16,773 nt of DNA from Dunaliella salina (GCA_002284615.2 MU069670.1:136404-153176), one strand, 5' to 3'; positions 1 to 9,010 are shown, counted from the stretch's first letter. Program-made: numbers and translations. The notes: generated by a model not told the origin, from the sequence alone.

Positions 1-41
1 ACACATGCAAGCGCACGTGTCCACACATGCCATCGCTGCAG

Positions 42-150
42 CGCAAGTCAAAGGCTGTGAGCATAGAGGAGGCCCACGAGAAGCTGAGCGCCAAGAAGCA
101 AGATTTCGCAAGGCGGCTAAAGGAGCTGCGAGCCCTGAATGCCTCGCAAG
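42..150 (+). CDS. Internal exon, coiled-coil protein (possible CFAP43/44-like)
   Basis: Open frame encoding a charged helical segment (RKSKAVSIEEAHEKLSAKKQ, then DFARRLKELRALNASQ). A ctgcag acceptor ends at 41, and the exon ends with caag before gtgag at 151, in phase 1. The frame is open back to the window edge, so an earlier start cannot be excluded. The Met at 27 is probably not a real start, because it lies in the intron-like sequence before the acceptor. Joining to the exon at 2269 restores a Gly codon and reads ...NASQ-G-DEKLGDHEFVVD without a stop. The residue pattern recalls the coiled-coil region of axonemal CFAP43/CFAP44 proteins. That is a memory-based impression and was not searched. 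The exon and its frame are fairly well supported; the identity is not. Confidence 0.55.
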
Positions 151-192
151 GTGAGAATGGAAATAAAGAGAAAAGGAAAATGATATGCTATT

Positions 193-250
193 TGCCAAAA
201 AGCAGGATCTTGTGAGGTGGCTGAAGGAGCTGCAAGCGCTGAATGCTTCA
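193..250 (+). pseudogene. Decayed copy of the 3' half of the 42-150 exon
   Basis: Over 57 ungapped bases this matches 91-147 at about 45 positions, and most differences are transitions. It still reads AKKQDLVRWLKELQALNAS, but a stop (tga) follows where the original has caag|gtgag, so the donor context is lost. A shorter remnant of the same border (gcatgaagtgggaaa) recurs near 509-525. The copy lies about 100 bp downstream of its source, inside the presumed intron. Confidence 0.6.
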
Positions 251-598
251 TGAAGTGGGAAAAATTGAAAAAGAGGGAAACGAAGGAACTTGTGTGCACT
301 CATGCGTTGCAAGGAAGGAAGGAAGAGAGGTGAAAAACCGGGGAGTGCGCACAGGCTATCTGGTTGTTTGGTTGGTACGTACTTGTTACCTTGACCATAG
401 AGTGCCGCTTTGGACTTCCAATGAGGATGAAGGGTGCGGGCAAATAGAGGTGACAAGCCTGAGTGGCACACAGTGCCGCCTAAGTGGTGATTGCGTGCAG
501 CAAACAGCTGCATGAAGTGGGAAAGTTGCCACCACTAAGTACTCTCTGTGTGCACTTGTACATTAAATGACGAAAGCTGCTGGCGAACAAATGACGAC

Positions 599-930
599 AA
601 GCTTGAGAGAGGCACAGTGTCGCCTCGGACATCCAATGTTATGACGGCTGATGCACGGAGCTGGCCCCCCTTGCAGTGCTGCCTATCTGATGACACAGCT
701 GACAGACAAGCTTTAGAGAGGCGCAGTGCGTCATTGGCATTCATTGGTATGATTGCTGACTGTGAACACGGAGCCAGCCCCCTTGCAGTGCTGCCTGTAA
801 AGGATGACAGCTGTGCTGCCTGTCTGATGACACAGCTGACAGCCAAGCTTGAGAGAGGCAGAGTGCGCCATTGGACATTCGATGGTGATTGCTGGTACAC
901 GGAGCTAGCCCCTTGTAGTGCCGCCTCCCT
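599..930 (+). repeat. Degenerate tandem repeat, ~109-137 bp, three units
   Basis: The motif aagctt(g/t)agagaggc opens units at 599, 708 and 845. Each unit continues through a cacggagc-agcccccttgcagtgctgcc segment, and the first two also share a ctgatgacacagctgacag segment. Weaker copies of the opening motif lie near 398 and 463. The long open frames on both strands across this stretch (548-1075 plus, 535-1233 minus) follow the repeat rather than a recognisable protein. Confidence 0.6.
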
Positions 931-1077
931 CAGGCATTCAACGATGGTGGATGGAACAAAAAGCGAGTCTCCTGTTTGCGGCTTGTGCCTCACACAGACT
1001 CTCTTGCTGATGCTGCAGCATGCTTTAAAAAAAGCAGCAAAGCGAGGGCAAGCTCTCAAAGAAGGTACAATATAAGG

Positions 1078-1350
1078 GCTCCGGTTGTTACTTAGCTCAT
1101 TGCTGAGCCTGCTAAGTAAGGCCCTGGTGCGCAGTCCTCCCAGCAGATGACGGACTTGAGCTGATGGCAGCTCATGCAGGTGGTGATTTGCCAATCTAAA
1201 ATTGTGAGGTCTATAAGGGAGCTTGCAGTGCAAGGGTTCTGATTGTTACTTTTGAGTGCTCGCATGCTCAGCTCGCTAAGTGAGGCCTTGCAGCGCGGCT
1301 TTCAGACTCCTCGCAGGTATTGGATTTGTGCTGATGGCGGCTTATACATT
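1078..1350 (+). repeat. Two-copy degenerate duplication, period about 158 bp
   Basis: Sequence from about 1084 (gttgttactt, then gctaagtaaggccctg, then gagctgatggcagct) recurs from 1242 (attgttactt, gctaagtgaggccttg, gtgctgatggcggct). The second copy has diverged by substitutions and small indels. The stretch from 1350 to 1600 holds no gene or repeat I recognise. Confidence 0.5.
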
Positions 1351-1600
1351 TGGGAGTATCTCATCCAATCCCGTGGCCTTTCATTACAAACGTTCTTCAT
1401 TCAAAGCTTCAGCACAATGCTTGCAGCTCCATGTACCTCATCCAGGTTGAAAGGCACCAAACACTGCCTTCTTTAAAGGCTGGAGGACTGTAGGGCGTTC
1501 GTTGAGCAATACCTTCTGCTCTCTTCATTGCATTGAAGGCATTCCTCGGAAGAAGGCTTGGCCCTGAAGGATATGTTTCCTTGAAGGCTGCATACCTTTA

Positions 1601-1934
1601 AGGGCTCAGGCTTGCAAGCTTGCAGGCTAAGGGCTCAGACTTGATAGCTAAGGGCTCAGGCTTGCAGGCTTGCAGGCTAAGGGCTCAGGTTTGCAGGCTT
1701 GCAGGCCAAGGGCTCAGGCTTGCAGGCTAAGGGCTTAGGCTTGATAGCTAAGGGCTCAAGCTTGCAGGCCAAGGGCTCAGGCTTGATAGCTAAGGGCTCA
1801 GGCTTGCAGGCTTGCAGGTTAAGGGCTCAGGCTTGCAGGCTTGCAGATTAAGGGCTCAGGCTTGCAGGCTAAGGGCTCAGGCTTGATAGCTAAGGGTTCA
1901 GGCCCGCAGGCTAAGGGCTCAGGCTTGCAGGTTG
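1601..1934 (+). repeat. Minisatellite, 21-bp and 29-bp units, 14 copies
   Basis: Unit agggctcaggcttgcaggct plus one base. Nine units are 21 bp; five are 29 bp because gcttgcag is duplicated inside the unit. Four units carry the variant gcttgatagct, so unit types alternate irregularly. 9x21 + 5x29 = 334 bp, which matches the span exactly. The minus strand reads as a KPEPLAC heptad, which is a repeat artefact. Confidence 0.9.
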
Positions 1935-2132
1935 GGAGGAACTTGTAAACATGCTTGGCAGCTGCACACATTTCATTAAGGCTGTGATGCAAAGTGGAGT
2001 TCAATGCCTGCTGCTCTGTGCACCCTCTGCATAACCCTGCGACTAGGCTCTCGCTGGTCGTAGTTGTAGACCTGGGACAAACTATTAAGAATGCGATGTG
2101 AGCATTGCAACTTTGCCGTTCGTCAGGATTGC

Positions 2133-2215
2133 CCCTCCCTTGAGCTGAGTAGCACATTTGTTGGCAAGGTGCAGGCATGCACCTCTCTTGAGTGCAGCAG
2201 CATCTTGCTTGGCTG
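2133..2215 (+). repeat. Short two-copy repeat upstream of the second exon
   Basis: The segments ccctcccttgagctgagtag and cacctctcttgagtgcagca start about 47 bp apart and are followed by similar ttgttggc / ttgcttggc tails. This is a small degenerate duplication in the presumed intron just before the acceptor at 2268. Confidence 0.35.
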
Positions 2216-2268
2216 TCTAAGGAGTGTCTCCCTGGTGAGTGTACCAGCACCAGTCTTGACGCACGCAG

Positions 2269-2396
2269 GTGATGAAAAGCTGGGGGACCATGAATTTGTG
2301 GTGGATGTGGCGCTGGAGAAAGAGCTCCGGCGGGAAGCAGATGAAGTCGTGACCAAAGCACAGACCCAGGCAATGGTGGACATTGAGGTGCCCGAG
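2269..2396 (+). CDS. Internal exon, coiled-coil protein (possible CFAP43/44-like)
   Basis: The acceptor is gcacgcag, ending at 2268. The exon opens with two bases of a split codon and then reads DEKLGDHEFVVDVALEKELR and READEVVTKAQTQAMVDIEV-PE. It ends before gtgcgc at 2397 in phase 0, a donor form common in green algae. Together with 42-150 it gives an uninterrupted charged helix. An acidic 'EKL..(H)EF.VD' segment followed by a charged helix is what I associate with CFAP43/CFAP44 coiled-coil regions, from memory only. The exact 3' border is uncertain, because gag|gtgccc nine bases earlier is also possible. Confidence 0.55.
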
Positions 2397-2463
2397 GTGC
2401 GCGTCCCACCAACCATTCACCCCCGTGCCCAATTTTCGTTTGCCATGTACCATTACCATTTAT

Positions 2464-2822
2464 CCCCGGCCATGCTGAACATAGAGGCGCCTGAGTTGTG
2501 TGCACCATTTGCCATTCATCCCACATCACCATTTACAATTACCATTTAGCATTTACCCCAGGCAATGGTGGACAAAGAGGTGCCTGAGGTGCGTGTGCCA
2601 CTTAGCATCAAGCCCAGTATACCATTGCCATTATTACTTTCTACTTCAAACACAAAATTCATCTACCCCAGGCTGCGGTGGACATAGAGGTGCTTATAGT
2701 ATGTGTACCATTCACCGTTTACACCAGGCTTTGGTGGACACAGTGGTGCCCAAGGTGCATGTACCATTCACCATCTCCACCATGCTCTGGTGGACGTGGA
2801 GGTGCCTGAGTTGCATGCACCG
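2464..2822 (+). repeat. Five decayed copies of the 2269-2396 exon 3' border
   Basis: The exon end (caggcaatggtggacattga, then ggtgcccgaggtgcgcgt) recurs at about 2467-2512, 2557-2606, 2666-2715, 2722-2770 and 2778-2822. Spacing is uneven (about 45-110 bp) and tails of the form gtaccattcacc are shared. The gtgcgc donor has become gtgcgt in the second copy and gtatgt, gtgcat, ttgcat or ttgtgt in the others. A further fragment, ggggaagcagatga at about 2835, resembles the middle of the exon. Confidence 0.65.
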
Positions 2823-2989
2823 TAATGCTGCATGGGGGAAGCAGATGAGCTTTTGTCCGTGCTTAGATCATGGGACCACACTTAGATATTTAGGGTTGGA
2901 CAATTATGTTGAGTGTACCATACACATATTAGATTTTTGGTCAAGTAATGCAATATTTTTTGGCGCTTATGTATGGGATTGGCCAACCC

Positions 2990-3408
2990 CAGGGACACTG
3001 CATGCTGGACCACGCCCTGGGGTCCTGAGGGCAAGGGATCAAGGGACCAAGCGCTGGGGATACAGCTTGCTGGACCATGCACTGGGGTGCTGGGGACAGG
3101 GGATCTAGGGACATCGCACTGAGATATTGTATGCTGGATAAGCACTAGGATACTGGGCCGTGGGACAAAGAGACCTCGCGCTAGGGTACAGCATGCTGGA
3201 CCATGTACTGGGGTATTGGGGACAAGGGATCAAGGGACCATGCACTGGGAAACTGCATGCTGGAGCACGCACCGGGGTACTGGGTACGGGGGAATCAAGG
3301 GACAACGCACTGAGGTACTGTATGCTGGATGAGCACTGGAGTACTGGGTGCGGGGGATCAAGGTAGCACGCACTGGGAAACTGCATGCTGGACCACACAC
3401 TGGGATAG
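2990..3408 (+). repeat. Tandem repeat, ~64-bp unit, seven copies
   Basis: The core gcatgctggaccacgcactg, followed by gggtactggg and gggatcaagggac, recurs with its gctgga motif at about 3004, 3069, 3131, 3195, 3257, 3322 and 3387, giving spacings of 62-65 bp. Units differ by substitutions. Open frames here on both strands are products of the repeat. Confidence 0.85.
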
Positions 3409-3433
3409 CTGCCTGACACACATGTGCCAAGAC

Positions 3434-3660
3434 AGAGTGCATTAAAGGCACAGGCATTGTACAAAGTGATGAAGGCAGAGTGTATTAAAGGCACGGGCAG
3501 GATGCGAGGCATGGCATGTATTAAAGGCAGACGGGCAGGGTGCAAGGCATGGCGTATAAGGGTGTAGGGTGTAAGGGTGCAAGGGATGGCGTGTTTCAAA
3601 GGCAGACGAGCAGGGTGCAAGGCAGGGCGTGTACAAGGCACGGGCAGGGTGCAAAGTGGT
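3434..3660 (+). repeat. Degenerate ~38-45-bp tandem repeat
   Basis: The motif gtattaaaggcacgggcagg plus gtgcaaggcatggc occurs in about five or six imperfect copies (for example near 3437, 3479, 3517, 3591 and 3629). It follows directly on the 64-bp array. The following 3661-3836 holds no gene I recognise. Confidence 0.65.
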
Positions 3661-3836
3661 GACGGCCAGCCTATTTTCACGGGGCATTTTGTTTCAAGAG
3701 GAGCTAATAGGCCTGGCCATGTGCTGATTTCTAGCAGTGTGTGCCAGGCTGCCAGGTCAGGCAGTTGTGGAGATGCCCCAGGTGCTTGTGCCCCAGGCTG
3801 CTCAGGCTTTTTTGCTCTGTCCAGGGCTGAGTTTGA

Positions 3837-4144
3837 CTGTGCCAAATGCTTGGCTAACATGTCACTGTGCCAAATGCCTGGCCAACATGTCACTGTGCCA
3901 AATGCCTGGCTAACACGTCACTGTGCCAAATGCCTGGCCAACATGTCACTGTGCCAAATGCTTGGCTAACATGTCACTGTGCCAAATGCCTGGCCAGCAT
4001 GTCACTGTGCCAAATGGCTGGCCAACATGTCACTGTGCCAAATGCTTGGCTAACATGTCACTGTGCCAAATGCTTGGCTAACATGTCACTGTGCCAAATG
4101 CTTGGCTAACATGTCACTGTGCCAAATGGCTGGCTAACACTTCA
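3837..4144 (+). repeat. Tandem repeat, 28-bp unit, eleven copies
   Basis: Unit ctgtgccaaatgcttggcta followed by acatgtca, repeated 11 times; 11x28 = 308 bp matches the span exactly. Because 28 is not a multiple of three, every frame reads the same 28-residue cycle, which explains the open frames across it. Many units contain the small inverted repeat gccaa-atgc-ttggc. Variants are c/t at the cttgg position and ggctgg in two units. Confidence 0.92.
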
Positions 4145-4210
4145 AAGCTTAGCACAGCCCTCACGCATGGGATGTGGCAAGGATTTACGAGTGATGCCCA
4201 CTGGGCTGGT

Positions 4211-4238
4211 GGCATTTCAGTTTTTCCCCTGAAATGCC
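4211..4238 (+). other. Short perfect hairpin, 10-bp stem
   Basis: ggcatttcag at 4211-4220 is the exact reverse complement of ctgaaatgcc at 4229-4238, with an 8-base pyrimidine loop. It sits in gene-free sequence between the 28-bp array and the first copies of the 5591-5693 exon. No function can be assigned, and a chance foldback is possible. Confidence 0.6.
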
Positions 4239-4521
4239 TACATTTGTGTGTGTGAGAGGGGAGGTTAGGTGGGTGCTCAAAGTTGTTTATTTCCATGTGC
4301 TTACATGGCAGCTCTCCAGATGAGGCACAATTGCACGTCATCATCTCTCTACCACGTGTAAACCGCTGTGATGCAGCGCGAGAGACGACTGTTCACTTTT
4401 GCTTGTGTGCTCCATCAGGGCATGTTGAGCTGTGTCTGGAGGCTCCCAGGATATCAATGCTCCAGCACTCACCACACCTTAGAAAGCCTTGTTTACAATT
4501 TCCACAATTTGGTGTGCTCAC

Positions 4522-4669
4522 TCTGCTCTGGCAGGTCATGTACCACCGCATCCTTGCATCCACCAAGCATTCAACTCAGGATCACTCTCACTGTGCTCTG
4601 GCAGGCCGTGTACCACGCATCCTTGCATACTCAAAGCTCTTGACTCAGGATCAGGAGCAGCAACAGAGG
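4522..4669 (+). pseudogene. Two upstream copies of the 5591-5693 exon with its acceptor
   Basis: Copy A (4522-4583) has gctctggcag|gtcatgtacc and differs at only one position from the true exon and acceptor over about 35 bases before it diverges. Copy B (about 4592-4669) has gctctggcaggccgtgtacc and runs further, to a segment like cgcaggaacaggagcag. Both contain changes that break the VMYHRILAYAKRST reading. Preceding bases resemble the intron before the true exon, so the copied unit includes intron plus acceptor plus exon 5' end. Confidence 0.65.
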
Positions 4670-4719
4670 TGTTACTCCGAGGGGATTAAGCATGGTGTGG
4701 GACTTAAAGAGGTTATACA

Positions 4720-4800
4720 TCAGGACCTGCAGTTACTGGACCAAAATTGCCTGTACAACGTCCTACAACTTTTGATCCAGTAAACGTCTGCAGGTCCTGA
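4720..4800. ncRNA. 81-nt foldback, possible small-RNA hairpin or MITE remnant
   Basis: The left arm 4720-4749 pairs with the right arm 4766-4800. tcaggacctgcag pairs perfectly with ctgcaggtcctga over 13 bp. After a 4-nt bulge on the right side come 8 bp, one mismatch, 5 bp, a 1-nt bulge and 3 bp. The loop is 16 nt. The total is about 29 bp. Length and shape would suit a miRNA-type precursor, but a short foldback transposon remnant would look the same. Expression is unknown. Confidence 0.35.
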
Positions 4801-5510
4801 GATCCGGCCAGATCAGATGAGAATTTTTGGGAATGTCAAGTTTTGTCGACTTCAATGATACAGAATGTTTCATCAACATCTAGAACAATGTGGAGAATGT
4901 TTAAACCATGCTGGGAGCTTCTAAGAGTGCCTGTGAAGGAGGAGCAGACCAAATCGAAGTGCAAGCAAAGGGTGCCGTTCTTGCCCAAATTTCACCTCAC
5001 ACTATTACACTATCACATCTATAATGTCAGGTGCGCGCAGGAAGGTCGCCGCAGCAGGGGCCTGAGCAAAATTTCAGCCTTATTTGGCACACGCCGTTGC
5101 AATCTGACCTCCGATTGACGCCACCGATGTTGTTCAACAATTTAGTTGTGCAGGTTGTGCGGTCCAGATGGTTGTGATGGGGGATGTCGCGATGGGGTTA
5201 GGATTTGGCCTGGGACGGAAGAACGAGAACCCCCTTGCGCAGCTGTCTGATGGTGCAGGACACTCTCATGTGGTGCAATCAGTTCATGATGGAAGCCACT
5301 TGACCTCATTCCCATACCTCAGCATGCAGTGCAGCATCTTTCCCTCACCAACCCGCGCACCTGGGGGGTCCAGAGCGCCCAAATTTTGATGACGATTGTC
5401 CCAGATGCACACAATTAAAAAACCTGCTTCAAAAGTGTATGCCTCCCGCGCTCCAACATGCCCGGAAAAAGTTGGGAGAGACTGCAGCGATGGTCAACCT
5501 TCTCCTCCGA
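4801..5510. other. Intron-like sequence without recognised gene or repeat
   Basis: Several short open frames exist (4843-5118, 5168-5389), but none has a motif I recognise or convincing splice borders. The stretch is not obviously tandemly repeated, unlike most of the window. Confidence 0.4.
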
Positions 5511-5590
5511 GTGTCACTGCCGGAGTACCACATTTTCAAAAGCCATACTCAGAAGCTTTATAATTTTGTTTGCTGTCTCTGCTCTGGCAG

Positions 5591-5693
5591 GTCATGTACC
5601 ACCGCATCCTCGCATATGCCAAGCGCTCAACGCAGGAACAGGAGCAGGAACTGGTGTCACTGCCGGAATACCGCTTCATCTCTGTGCTTTCTG
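5591..5693 (+). CDS. Internal exon, coiled-coil protein
   Basis: The acceptor gctctggcag ends at 5590. The exon reads VMYHRILAYAKRSTQEQEQE then LVSLPEYRFISVLS and ends before gtgagg at 5694 in phase 1. Start phase 0 matches the end of the exon at 2269-2396, and the leftover g completes an Ala codon with the exon at 6231. It has two degraded copies upstream. The tail segment gtgtcactgccgga is also copied at 5511-5538, and the gtgctttc(c/t)ggtgagg border at 5798-5813. Function not recognised. Confidence 0.55.
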
Positions 5694-6124
5694 GTGAGGA
5701 AAACTCGGCAATATGCCATCTTATTGCTTGACCACTCATGAGGGCATTCAGGTTCTCTCCTGTTGGTTGTGGCATCAGACTTTTTGAAATGTGTGCCGTG
5801 CTTTCCGGTGAGGAAAAACCAGCTCACTCAGCTGTACATTTTCCTCGACTGTATTGAATAACCGTTGCCCTGCACCTCATGCCATCCTTGCTTTGCTTCT
5901 TTTTTGTTGTTTTGCTCGCCTTGTCTTTTTTTCCAGGAGCTTAGATCCAAATGGGGCATTGCCATGTCCGGACAATGGCCCTGAGCCCTTGGGCACCACC
6001 CTCCTCTACCCACGCCGCATTTCCTCCCTAAATTGAACACACACAAAAACCCTTATTCTGCTTTTTGTTTGTCTTGACTTTTTAGTTACAAGGTGATTTT
6101 CCATCGCATTGCCCTTGTCCACCC

Positions 6125-6155
6125 ATGCAGCTGATGATGATGAGGTCAATGCAGG
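6125..6155 (+). repeat. Copy of the 6231 acceptor and exon start
   Basis: catgcagctgatgatgatga at 6125 resembles tgtggtgcagctgatgacgc at 6221, the acceptor of the next exon, about 100 bp upstream of it. Resemblance fades after about 20 bases. It could act as a decoy acceptor or be coincidental. Confidence 0.3.
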
Positions 6156-6230
6156 AACCTTTGTTTTTGTTGTTGAGTCTGTGAGCACACCTGACCTTTG
6201 GCATCGCACAACCCTCCATCTGTGGTGCAG

Positions 6231-6340
6231 CTGATGACGCAAAGCGGTTGAAGGATGTTGGATCTGTGGTGAAGGTCCCTGGCGTGTCCTCCTACTCCAT
6301 CAAACGCTTGAATGTGGATGAAGCAGACAAGCTGCGCAAG
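6231..6340 (+). CDS. Internal exon
   Basis: The acceptor tgtggtgcag ends at 6230. The exon reads (A)DDAKRLKDVGSVVKVPG then VSSYSIKRLNVDEADKLRK and ends before gtatgc at 6341 in phase 0. The first codon is completed by the last base of the exon at 5591-5693, giving a continuous frame. The 3' half is copied immediately downstream. The residues suggest a short globular or beta segment between helices. Family not recognised with confidence. Confidence 0.55.
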
Positions 6341-6416
6341 GTATGCTGGCATCTTTGTGGCGTTTGATCCCTGTTTTGAATGGATTTACTTGTCGGTCCA
6401 ACAGGTGTTAAAAGGT

Positions 6417-6702
6417 GTACTCCTCCTCCATCAAACGCTTGAGCGTTGATGAAGCAGACAAGCTGTGCAAGTTTTGCTGGTATCTTTGTTGCATGTGAAC
6501 CTTGCAAACGGCATCACTTGCCGGTCCAAATGGTGTGCTAGCATCTTTGAAGCGCGTGGACCCTGTTGCAAACAGCGTCACTTGTAGGTCCAAGAGGTGT
6601 TTAAACCCTGTTGCAAAAAGCGTCACTTGTAGGTTGAAAAGGTGTTTAAACCCTGTTGCAAACAGCGTCACTTGTAGGTTGAAAAGGTGTTTAAAGGTGT
6701 GA
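6417..6702 (+). repeat. Copy of the 6231-6340 exon end, then nested ~45-bp repeats
   Basis: 6428-6471 repeats tccatcaaacgcttgaatgt-type exon sequence with a few changes, reading SIKRLSVDEADKLCK. The donor gtatgctgg has become ttttgctgg. The intron start is copied along with it (gctgg-atctttgt and (a/c)ttg(c/t)cggtcca). From about 6560 a sub-segment of that copied intron start (ccctgttgcaaacagcgtca, then cttgtaggt-aaaggtgttta) is itself repeated three times at ~45-50 bp. Confidence 0.7.
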
Positions 6703-6726
6703 AAGGCTCAAAACAATTGCTGACAG

Positions 6727-6784
6727 GTGACCGCAGTTGTAAGGCACATTCCCCAGCCAGTCACTCATGCCACTGTGACATCAG
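6727..6784 (+). CDS. Candidate exon with 36-bp internal repeat
   Basis: After ctgacag (ending 6726) the frame VTAVVRHIPQPVTHATVTSG stays open, and it starts in phase 0 as the exon at 6231-6340 requires. A possible donor is catcag|gtgatt at 6785. The segment gccac(t/c)gtgacatcaggtg is repeated at a 36-bp period (gtgaca at about 6775 and 6811, weaker gtgaaa at 6847), reading ATVTSGDSAVSY / ATVTSGVSAVTY before a stop near 6869. The alternative is a non-coding 36-bp repeat that happens to be open. Confidence 0.25.
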
Positions 6785-6869
6785 GTGATTCAGCAGTCTC
6801 GTACGCCACCGTGACATCAGGTGTTTCTGCAGTCACATACCCCACTGTGAAACTTGGTTCCTCCTGAAC

Positions 6870-8500
6870 ATGTGAGCTTTTGAGGCGCGCAAACATGGAG
6901 CACAAGCATGCTCGATGCTTGTGTGCAACCTATCCCCAACTTTGCTAACCTTTGCCTAATATACTTGAAGTGCCTTGACTTTGTTGCTTCAATTTTAAAA
7001 CTTTCCATTACTGTACTATAGTTCACTATCACTCACACACATCATTTTCTATTCTTTAGCGCCCTTATATGGTTTACATTGGTTCCGCGTTCAGAGGACT
7101 TAATTTGCACAAATATGCGTTTGAAGGTGCCCTCCAGGAGCTAACTATTTGGGCTGCATGCTGACTGTCTTCCTTCCGCCTACAGATCATTCGAGGGCTC
7201 TCCGATACACAGTGGACACCAAGTTGTCAAGCTCCCTGCCCTTCACTGCATTTATTATCACTCAATGCAATTCATTATCACTATTCCATCATCACTAATT
7301 CATTATCACTTCATTATGTCGTGGGATTCCTGTTACAAGTGTCTGCAGAAGGTACAGAGTTGATGCTATTTCGCCTGACTAAGAAAGCTGTTGTCCCACA
7401 TTTGATGTGTGCTTGCCTTGCCCCATGGCTACCATTTTCCAGGGTGACACTCAGGAACTTGAAGCAGCCAAAGCTTTCAATGCCAGTCACAAAATGAAAT
7501 GAAATAGGCCTGAATTTGAACCTGAGCCTCGATTCCAGTTTCAAGGATCTTCCTTGTCTCAAAGATGCTAACCAGAAAGGTAGAGACCTGCAGGGGATCA
7601 GCTAAGCATGTGCCCGAATATGCTCCTTTTTTATTTTAAGTGCGCCCACTCACAGCCACTTCATCTGAATCGGACAGTATGGCTCTTGTGTGTAGCTGGC
7701 ATTACAAGCTACCTGAGCATATGCTCGGTTTTGTGCTAGTTGCCCTGTGTGCTTAGATAGGCTGGGCTAAAGCTTGCGTGGGGCACGCTTTGAATCCTAA
7801 TTTGGTGCTTTTCATGGGAAAACGGCTGAAATCGCCTTGAAACAATCACTGGGTGTTTTCACTCCATTTTATTTGTTATGTTGTCTTTCCTTACAAAAAC
7901 CTAGATCACTAAAAAGCACCCAACTTGGTGCAGTGGGTGGTCAGATATGGAGTCTTGGCGGTGGAAACTAGGTTTCACGCCGTGGCTGATCAGGCATAGG
8001 CCCCCAACTGGCAGCCTTCAAACTTCAGCACTAAAGAAAGCCTATTGCAACCAAGCTTCAAAGCTGCCAAATTAAGACCCCCTGGCGTATTGGGTGGCAC
8101 GCACGCTAGAAGCATGCGGAAAACACCTGTTTTTAGGGCTGAGCTCAGCCGAGCTGACCCCCTCAGATAGGAAATGCAGCAGAGCACGCAAACAACATGG
8201 GATGCGGCAGGCGTTGAGGTGTCTTGGCTGGTAAGAACCTCGGGGGCTGTGTTGTTGGAATGGAATGCTGAAGTATGCTCGTGACCGGCCCGATGGCACC
8301 CCAAGGACGCGCAGCTATGGTGCTCTGGGTCAAGGATGACCCTCTTCTTGTGATGGCTACATATGCCAGGCGCACCAAAAACGCTTTGTTCACTTGTTGC
8401 TTGGACAATGTTTGCCCTTCTATCGAGGTATGTGCTCCGCCTGTGTTTTTCAACTCAGGCATTGGCAGCACTGAGGACTTTCTCACTTTGTTTTCGCTGC
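6870..8500. other. Long intron-like stretch, no supported gene
   Basis: Contains an AT-rich attcattatcact repeat at about 7256-7315 and a 14-bp perfect palindrome ggctgagctcagcc at 8137-8150. There are possible acceptors such as ttccttccgcctacag at 7185 and ccattttccag near 7441. Short open stretches follow these (for example GDTQELEAAKAFNAS at 7442), and also at 8344-8428, but none has a convincing donor and phase. There may be undetected exons here. Confidence 0.4.
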
Positions 8501-8508
8501 CTGCTTAG

Positions 8509-8548
8509 AACACCAGAGGAATTTGTCAAGTACTTGTTGCGGATGCAA
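8509..8548 (+). CDS. Candidate short exon or degraded exon start
   Basis: A strong pyrimidine-rich acceptor (tttgttttcgctgcctgcttag, last 20 bases to 8508) precedes a frame reading TPEEFVKYLLRMQ that ends at gtgact (8549). What follows is a decayed first copy of the 9011-9128 exon, missing one base, which shifts the frame. This may be a real micro-exon, or the original 5' part of the exon now at 9011 before its tandem duplication. Confidence 0.3.
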
Positions 8549-9010
8549 GTGACTTCCTGCAAGGTGTGGAGCAAGAGGAGACGCTGCAGCGGCCTTCCTT
8601 CCAAAGAGTCAGAGCATGCTTGCTGAGACGTTTCTATCAAAGAGGCAGTGCATGCTACTTGGTCTGACCGAGAACCTTTTCTTCCCACGTCTGGTGCACG
8701 CTTGTCTTGTTGCACGTGCAGGTGACTTTCCTGCGCTGTGTGGAGCGAGAGGGTTCGCTGCAGCAGCCTTCCAAAGAGGCAGTGCGCGCTTGCTGAGACG
8801 TTTATATCAAAGAGGCAGTGTATGCTACTTGGTCCGACTGAGAACCCTTTCTTCCTACGTCTGATGCATGTTTGCCTTGTTGCACCTGCAGGTGACTTTC
8901 CTGCGCCGTGTGGAGCAAGAGGAGTGGCAGCAGTGGCCTTCCTGCCTAAGGGGCAGTGCGCGCTTGCTGAGACATTTATATCAAAGAGGCAGTGCTCATT
9001 GCACATGCAG
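8549..9010 (+). repeat. Three decayed copies of the 9011-9128 exon plus acceptor
   Basis: Units start at gtgact at 8549, 8722 and 8892 (periods 173, 170, then 119 to the probable functional copy at 9011). Each has gtgactttcctgcgc-gtggagcaagaggag followed by aaagaggcagtgc and gcttgctgagacg, and a pyrimidine-rich lead-in tgttgcac(g/c)tgcag. Copies carry frame changes, such as the missing t in the first. Copy three is still largely open. Confidence 0.7.

Noticed and set aside
535..1233. 232-residue minus-strand frame and the overlapping 175-residue plus-strand frame
   Set aside because: Both are open because of the 109-137-bp degenerate repeat, and the compositions repeat with the unit.
1819..2532. 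237-residue minus-strand frame ending in KPEPLA repeats
   Set aside because: Its C-terminal part is the 21-bp minisatellite, and the rest is antisense to the 2269-2396 exon and its copies.
3105..3893. 262-residue minus-strand open frame
   Set aside because: It lies over the 64-bp and ~40-bp arrays. Its Pro/Ser/His-rich cycles follow the repeat units, and there is no domain or splice support.
3837..4144. CRISPR-like array of 28-bp repeats
   Set aside because: The units are directly adjacent with no unique spacers, so this is a tandem repeat. The genome context is also eukaryotic.
8137..8150. 14-bp palindrome as a regulatory site
   Set aside because: It is a perfect palindrome but isolated, with no promoter context or second copy. 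Chance is plausible in 16.7 kb.
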